Origin: Nitrososphaerales archaeon TH1177
GTDB taxonomy: Archaea; Thermoproteota; Nitrososphaeria; Nitrososphaerales; Nitrososphaeraceae
Direction: 5' to 3'
Assembly (NCBI GenBank): GCA_014523515.1
Contig: JAATVJ010000256.1
Coordinates: 1-9,439 of the forward strand
Length of the DNA stretch: 9,439 nt
Shown: piece after piece, positions 6,797-9,439 of the stretch
How positions within the stretch are numbered: the first letter of the stretch is position 1
Layout of the letters: each line of letters starts with the position of its first letter
Made by a program: the position numbers and the translations under genes
Notes under the pieces: model-generated
Told to the model about the DNA's origin: nothing
What the model saw: only the letters and a program-made list of their open reading frames with translations
Database searches by the model: none

Positions 6797-6817
6797 CGCA
6801 CAATAATAAGTATAGTC

Positions 6818-6849
6818 ACTGTAGTATTACTGTAGTAATTACTGCAGCA
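6818..6849. promoter_or_regulatory. Triple 9-bp direct repeat upstream of the zinc-finger promoter (candidate operator)
   Basis: ACTGTAGTA occurs at 6818 and 6829, and ACTGCAGCA at 6841, so the copies are 11 and 12 bp apart, about one helical turn. The last two, with the bases between them, also form an 18-bp near-palindrome (CTGTAGTAATTACTGCAG, 6830-6847, one non-Watson-Crick pair). The array sits about 22 bp upstream of the zinc-finger TATA box, a usual place for an archaeal activator site. The regulator is unknown. Confidence 0.45.
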
Positions 6850-7135
6850 ACCATAATGAAAATTGATAAAATTTTGCTATTAAAATCATAGAATACGTTA
6901 TTAAAGTATAACAGAAATCGAAAATTATTATTTGAAAAAAATTAAATAATATTCATATAGAAAATAGTATCTTATTATTATAATAATTATAATTTAATAA
7001 GATGTATATTTGATCTTATTGAGAATTATTTTCAATATACAATCTTCATACTTAGTTTAACAGTTATTAAATTACATACTACATTTTATATTAATTGGAT
7101 TGGGTGTTTATATAATATATAATAATAATATCTTT
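6850..7135. other. AT-rich spacer between zinc-finger and glutamate dehydrogenase genes
   Basis: Very AT-rich, with a loose AT dyad at 6971-7001 that is probably chance. No ORF, RNA gene or clear terminator can be supported. Confidence 0.5.
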
Positions 7136-8338
7136 TTATATTGAAATTTTGTCTTTTCTATCATAAGCTTCACGTGCAACGCTTATTGCACCTTTTCTCA
7201 GTAACATGGCTCTATATACTATCTGTTTAGATAATTCAGTAGCTATTTTTCTTGGATTCTCTTCTTTCATTATTGCCTCTGTTAATACTTCTTTAATATT
7301 CTTGGTTATTTTGTATTCAATAAGATCAAATGCTTCCTTTTCTGTTCTTCCTTGATATTCAACAAAGGATCCAATAACACCACCAGCATTGGCTAGAAAA
7401 TCAGGTATAATCCAGATTTTATTCTCATGCAAATATTTGCAAGCATCTTCTGTAGTAGGGATATTCGCTGCTTCTACAACCATTTTTACACCATTTCCAA
7501 GTAATTTTGGTGCAGTTTTGTTATTTATGACACCACCCATAGCTGCAGGAATAAAAATATCCAAATCAATTTCAAAGATTTCATCCTTATCCTTAATATC
7601 ATAGCCATAATCTTGTAGATCTGACAGTTTTGCTCTTCCCTTCATATCTTTCATTAGTTTGGGAATATTTAACCCATTTTCATCTTTGCTATAAATAAAT
7701 CCTGATACATCACTCACACCTACTACCTTAATTCCATTTTGATCCAGGAATCGAGCAGCAAATGATCCAACATTTCCAAATCCTTGAATGACAACCCTAG
7801 TCTGACTCTTCTGTGGCACTTGCATTATTTTCAAGTCTTTTAGTATATCAAGAGCTGTTTGTAGTGCTACACTCACTCCATAACCTGTAGTTCCAAGTTC
7901 ATGAGGAATACCCCCAAGCTCTGATGGTTTGCCAGTACAGGCTCGCATATCGCCTATTTCATGTGCAAAAATTGCCATATCAAGTTCTGTTGTACCTACA
8001 TCTGTTGCAGCTATGTATTGAGAAGGACAATATGGTCTAATCATTTTTGCGAATGATTTCATCCATGATACTCTATCAACTATATTTGGATCAGCAATAA
8101 TACCTCCTTTGGCACCGCCAAATGGAAGACCAGCGGCAGCACATTTCCAGGTCATAGTTCTGGCAAGTCTAAAAACTTCTAAGGGCGTAACACTATGAGC
8201 AAATCTTATACCTCCTTTTCCTGGACCTGTTGAAGTATTATCAATAACTAAAACACCTTTCATACCGGTATCAGGATCGTAAACCTGTAAAACCTTTTCA
8301 GGTCCCCATTCATCTAGTTCTTCCCATGCAGATGTCAA
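7136..8338 (-). CDS. gdhA: Glutamate dehydrogenase (Glu/Leu/Phe/Val dehydrogenase family), TTG start
   Basis: Catalyses reversible oxidative deamination of glutamate to 2-oxoglutarate and ammonium with NAD(P), linking ammonium assimilation to the TCA pool in the cytosol; usually a hexamer. Visible family residues are Lys41 in GPGKGGIRF, Lys65 in MTWKCA, catalytic Lys77 in PFGGAKGG and Asp113 in ATDVGT. Lys41 corresponds to the lysine binding the substrate gamma-carboxylate, which leucine dehydrogenases replace, so glutamate is the likely substrate. The Rossmann motif GFGNVG is at 186-191, followed by IPAAMGGVIN and VVEAANIPTT, then PDFLANAGGVIGSF. NAD or NADP use cannot be read reliably. The start is TTG 8338-8336: no ATG occurs in frame between the upstream stop and residue 26, and a TATA box lies 30 nt before it. 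At 400 aa it lacks about 30 N-terminal residues of longer GDHs. Base composition is less AT-rich than its neighbours, as for a conserved gene. Confidence 0.93.
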   Translation of the reverse strand: MTSAWEELDEWGPEKVLQVYDPDTGMKGVLVIDNTSTGPGKGGIRFAHSVTPLEVFRLARTMTWKCAAAGLPFGGAKGGIIADPNIVDRVSWMKSFAKMIRPYCPSQYIAATDVGTTELDMAIFAHEIGDMRACTGKPSELGGIPHELGTTGYGVSVALQTALDILKDLKIMQVPQKSQTRVVIQGFGNVGSFAARFLDQNGIKVVGVSDVSGFIYSKDENGLNIPKLMKDMKGRAKLSDLQDYGYDIKDKDEIFEIDLDIFIPAAMGGVINNKTAPKLLGNGVKMVVEAANIPTTEDACKYLHENKIWIIPDFLANAGGVIGSFVEYQGRTEKEAFDLIEYKITKNIKEVLTEAIMKEENPRKIATELSKQIVYRAMLLRKGAISVAREAYDRKDKISI

Positions 8339-8362
8339 TATTAATATTATAATAGATCTTTA

Positions 8363-8372
8363 GATTATACTT
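8363..8372 (-). promoter_or_regulatory. TATA box of glutamate dehydrogenase
   Basis: The minus strand reads AAGTATAATC, centred about 30 nt before the TTG start at 8338. The spacing supports the TTG as the true start of a leaderless or short-leader mRNA. Confidence 0.5.
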
Positions 8373-8995
8373 ATCCTTTTTTTGAAAGGTATTTATTCAT
8401 ATTTTATTTTATAGACATTTTAATTCATTATCGAAGAACCATAATCAATTTAATACATATCTATAATAAGAGATGCAATACATTCATTATATAATCTAAT
8501 TTACAACCATATTTTTGAATAAAAATAATTTTTAAATCTTTTGTCTCTAAAATATTAAATTCTTCTTTTATAATGATTTTCAAATGTTAACGCGAAGGTA
8601 TACTTTTTTAGGAATTATCAATAGATAAATTTGTATTATGTTGAAATTATAGACTTTACTATTCTGGTTTGGAAAAGAATTGGGTTTGTATTGTTATTGT
8701 GAATAATGAAGGTTGGGCATTATACCAGTAGCTTATGTTTTCTAATTATCTATTTTAGCTAAGTACAGACAATATCTTGAAAAGATATTACAATAAGAAA
8801 TTATATTTTATATTAGAAATTTATAAGTATTTGATCTAGTCGACAGTTATTCTAGTCACAAAAATTATAAAAAACTTTACCAAATTTATCTAATCATATT
8901 TGAATATTAATTTAATGAAAATATGGATCTCATGATTATAACAAATAATCAAAAGTTAAATGACTATCCACTTGTTTACAGTGAAATTCTAAATG
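8373..8995. other. Long gene-free divergent intergenic region
   Basis: About 620 bases between the divergent GDH and PNPOx-like promoters. Stops are dense in all frames I read. The longest tidy small ORF noticed is an 18-codon ATG ORF (8706-8762) with no recognisable content. A perfect 8-bp hairpin is at 8771-8789. No tRNA T-loop pattern or IS ends were found. An unrecognised small RNA cannot be excluded. Confidence 0.55.
8771..8789. repeat. Short perfect hairpin
   Basis: AATATCTT, a GAA loop, then AAGATATT: eight perfect pairs with a three-base loop. The arms are AT-rich and no clean T-run follows, so a function as terminator or RNA element is only a possibility. Confidence 0.4.
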
Positions 8996-9008
8996 AAATT
9001 TAAATAAA
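8996..9008 (+). promoter_or_regulatory. TATA-like box for the PNPOx-like gene
   Basis: AAATTTAAATAAA is centred about 29 nt before the TTG start at 9032, matching the spacing seen at the other genes in the window. Confidence 0.4.
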
Positions 9009-9031
9009 GCTTTATTGATAAATATAATAAA

Positions 9032-9439
9032 TTGACAAGTAACATTAGAGATACAAAGGATCTAGTAAATCTTGTTGTACCTTTAAGATTAGCATGTTTA
9101 ACTAATTCAGGATGGCCTATAATTGTTCCATTATGGTTCAAATTTTTAAATGATCGATTTTATTGTGCTACTCAGGAAAATGCTAAGATAATAAGTTATT
9201 TAAACAACGATAACAGATGTGCTTTTGAAATCTCATCTGAAATTCCACCGTACAGAGGAATTAGAGGTCAAGGAAAAGCTTTAATTAAAAAAGAACTCGC
9301 AATAGAGATATTACAAACAGTTATAGAAAAATATATACATAAAAAAGACACAGATTTAACAACGTTCCTGTTTAAACGAAAAGAAAAGGAAGTAGCAATA
9401 GAAATAACTCCGATCAAAATTTTCTATTGGGATTATACA
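9032..9439 (+). CDS. Pyridoxamine-5'-phosphate-oxidase-like split-barrel flavoprotein (3' end outside window)
   Basis: 136 codons visible, open to the right edge. The sequence RLACLTNSGWPIIVPLWFKF, then NDRFYCATQENAKIISYLNNDNRCAFEI and YRGIRGQGKALI follows the order of strands and helix in the PNPOx-like split beta-barrel family, whose members bind FMN, F420 or haem. The typical member is 140-170 aa, so little is missing. The start chosen is TTG 9032: the frame is closed by TAA at 9004, no ATG or GTG occurs in between, the TTG gives the usual short N-terminal helix before the first strand, and a TATA-like box lies 29 nt upstream. The cofactor and substrate are not predictable. True pyridoxamine phosphate oxidase activity is unlikely to be its function, as most short members have other roles. 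It is transcribed away from GDH. Confidence 0.82.
   Translation, partial: MTSNIRDTKDLVNLVVPLRLACLTNSGWPIIVPLWFKFLNDRFYCATQENAKIISYLNNDNRCAFEISSEIPPYRGIRGQGKALIKKELAIEILQTVIEKYIHKKDTDLTTFLFKRKEKEVAIEITPIKIFYWDYT

Noticed and set aside
6971..7001. AT-only extended dyad CTTATTA...TAATAAG
   Set aside because: Composition makes such dyads likely by chance; no linked gene end or start gives it a role.
7389..7604. Plus-strand ORF of 71 codons
   Set aside because: Lies entirely opposite the conserved C-terminal part of glutamate dehydrogenase.
8706..8762. 18-codon ATG ORF in the divergent spacer
   Set aside because: No promoter at the expected distance and no recognisable sequence.
8834..8857. Direct repeat TCTAGTC, two copies 17 bp apart
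   Set aside because: Only 7 bases long and without further structure; expected by chance.

Overview
The window looks like chromosome of an ammonia-oxidising archaeon of the Nitrososphaeria (Thaumarchaeota), most likely a Nitrososphaerales/Nitrosocosmicus-type genome. The sequence is very AT-rich. It combines an archaemetzincin, a secreted CHRD-domain protein, a C2H2 zinc-finger protein, a UspA-type stress protein and a VIT1/CCC1-type metal transporter, a mix I associate with that group. Several genes have an archaeal TATA-like box centred about 27-33 nt before the start codon and no clear Shine-Dalgarno, as expected for leaderless or short-leader transcripts. The taxonomic call is inference; no rRNA or ammonia-oxidation gene is present.

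Positions 1-3000 (plus strand): the 3' part of an archaemetzincin gene that begins before the window; a secreted cysteine-containing protein interrupted by one in-frame TGA (644-1441); a gene-free stretch with a strong 11-bp inverted repeat (1616-1665); and an APC-superfamily amino-acid permease that has lost its first membrane helix and has no usable start for its conserved N-terminal part (1738-2988, called a pseudogene). This end of the window looks eroded.

Positions 3000-8340 (minus strand): a VIT1/CCC1-family Fe/Mn transporter, a secreted CHRD protein, a universal stress protein, a two-ORF unit (C2H2 zinc finger with a Pro-rich minisatellite, overlapping a 228-aa ORF of unknown function that may be its frameshifted continuation), and a glutamate dehydrogenase with a TTG start. 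The zinc-finger unit has a triple 9-bp direct repeat upstream of its TATA box that resembles an operator.

Positions 8340-9439: about 690 bases with no supportable gene, then the 5' part of a plus-strand pyridoxamine-5'-phosphate-oxidase-like (split-barrel flavoprotein) gene that runs off the window.

Apart from the zinc-finger pair, the genes appear to be separate transcription units and do not form one pathway. Stress and metal handling (USP, VIT/CCC1, PNPOx-like) and nitrogen metabolism (GDH) are ordinary housekeeping or adaptive themes. I see no clear new multi-gene system. The best candidates for follow-up are the split zinc-finger pair with its repeat array, the TGA-split secreted protein, and the Gly-to-Ser change in the metzincin motif.
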